Source of the DNA: Pedobacter sp. PLR
Lineage (GTDB): Bacteria > Bacteroidota > Bacteroidia > Sphingobacteriales > Sphingobacteriaceae
Direction of reading: 5' to 3'
Assembly: GCF_026239675.1 (NCBI RefSeq)
Contig: NZ_JAPIVQ010000001.1
Coordinates: 827,513 to 891,512 of the forward strand
Length of the DNA: 64,000 nucleotides
Within the stretch, counting starts at the first letter, position 1, and every line of letters begins with the position of its first letter. This document shows positions 63,384-64,000 of the stretch, piece by piece. The position numbers were made by a program, and so were the translations under genes. The notes beneath the pieces were generated by a model. It was not told the DNA's origin. It made no database searches and worked only from the letters and a program-made list of their open reading frames with translations.

Positions 63384-64000
63384 TTATCCTTTAAGAATGT
63401 CATAATATTTAGGTAAGGAAAGGTTAAAGGCCAGGCAGATTACAATTAGCGTGTCGGCTTTTACTTGTAGAACAACCGAAATTAAATATATAAATGCCCC
63501 AGCTGGAATAGTTAATACAAAGAACAGTAGAAACCTGAAAAACTGGACTTTGGCATGATCAAAAGCATTAAAGAAATCACGACACAAACCTAAAACACTG
63601 ATTATTAAAAACATAAAAGCCACAATCAGCAAAGTGGTATTTTCAAAAATGTGTTCGTTGGCCGCTGTAATTACTGAGAATATATCACCCAAAGCATGCT
63701 TAAGTATCAATAACGGTATTCCGAAAACGGCAAGAAGGACTCCAATATAAACGATCCAAAAGAAAGTCTTTTTTGAGAAATTTTTAGATCCATCGGCAGT
63801 ATAGCTTTTGATGATGTTTTTGCTAAAACGTGATGGCCTGAAGCTATATAGAATAATAAGAAAGAAGTAAAACTCTAATTGGAAAATGGTAAGCTGATAT
63901 CCATCGTTCGTGCTCTTGATTAAGCTTTCGTTAGGGATTTGGATGATGAAGGAATAAGATAATAAGCACACTGTGTAAAGCCGGAAAAACAGGAAATAAC
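63384..64000 (-). CDS. Membrane protein, N-terminus outside window
   Basis: At least 205 residues. An internal GTG at 63971 could start it, but the frame stays open to base 64000 (LFFRLYTVCLLSYS), so the true start is probably beyond the edge. Four or five hydrophobic helices: residues equivalent to QLEFYFFLIILYSF, FFWIVYIGVLLAVFGIPLLIL, TTLLIVAFMFLIISVLGLC, FFRFLLFFVLTIPAGAFIYLISVVLQV. No family recognised. It is followed within 26 bp by the lipoprotein gene, in an operon leading off the right side of the window. Confidence 0.6.
   Translation of the reverse strand, partial: YFLFFRLYTVCLLSYSFIIQIPNESLIKSTNDGYQLTIFQLEFYFFLIILYSFRPSRFSKNIIKSYTADGSKNFSKKTFFWIVYIGVLLAVFGIPLLILKHALGDIFSVITAANEHIFENTTLLIVAFMFLIISVLGLCRDFFNAFDHAKVQFFRFLLFFVLTIPAGAFIYLISVVLQVKADTLIVICLAFNLSLPKYYDILKG

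Noticed and set aside
1..64000. tRNA, rRNA, CRISPR array, intact IS element or prophage
   Set aside because: No tRNA-like cloverleaf, regular spacer-repeat pattern, transposase or phage structural gene was found; only the frameshifted Rpn-type gene relates to mobile DNA.

Overview
The window reads as chromosome of a soil or freshwater Bacteroidota bacterium of the Sphingobacteriaceae type, most likely Pedobacter. This is inferred from three SusC/SusD pairs, LytTR and ECF/FecR regulation, TAnnTTTG promoter elements, A-rich translation starts without clear Shine-Dalgarno sequences, a DUF6266 protein and many SPII lipoproteins. No tRNA, rRNA, CRISPR array or intact mobile element was seen.

Layout. 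1-1400: a secreted carboxypeptidase-D-fold protein that runs off the left edge, and a small winged-helix gene bracketed by a duplicated 3' end of the next gene. 1373-11368: a leftward block of LytS-type histidine kinase, HExxHxxGxxH zinc protease, SusC, SusD and LytTR response regulator. The kinase and regulator bracket the cargo, and three 9-bp direct repeats with LytTR-like 12/13-bp spacing precede the protease. 11465-20584: a glycan-degradation group (GH109-like oxidoreductase fold, GH95, GH95-like), with a frameshifted Rpn-type nuclease/transposase and an orphan protein between them. 20833-24000: small housekeeping and orphan genes. 24091-33257: ECF sigma, FecR, STN-SusC, SusD, and two paralogous DUF3738-like proteins, one fused to a thioredoxin domain.

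33826-39085 is an asparagine/aspartate catabolic operon on the plus strand: porin, L-asparaginase, aspartase and C4-dicarboxylate transporter. 39184-41552 is a formaldehyde-fixing RuMP pair (hxlA, hxlB) with a divergent AraC regulator. 41618-48716 holds a DUF92 protein, a redox/electrophile group (pirin, two isochorismatase-fold hydrolases, FMN reductase, Crp-type regulator) and a large YfhO membrane protein. 48904-56129 holds a Tat-exported phosphoesterase, a third SusC/SusD pair and a divergent TetR gene. 56404-60270 is a large secreted GH31 enzyme carrying both dockerin-like and cohesin-like modules. 60451-64000 holds an exported beta-carbonic anhydrase lipoprotein and three poorly characterised envelope proteins, the last cut by the right edge.

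The most unusual points are the split LytS/LytR locus with candidate binding repeats, two LacI-like palindromes upstream of the kinase and GH109 genes, the thioredoxin-DUF3738 duplication in the ECF operon, and the dockerin plus cohesin modules in one GH31 chain. Everything here was read by eye; family names come from motif recognition, not database searches.
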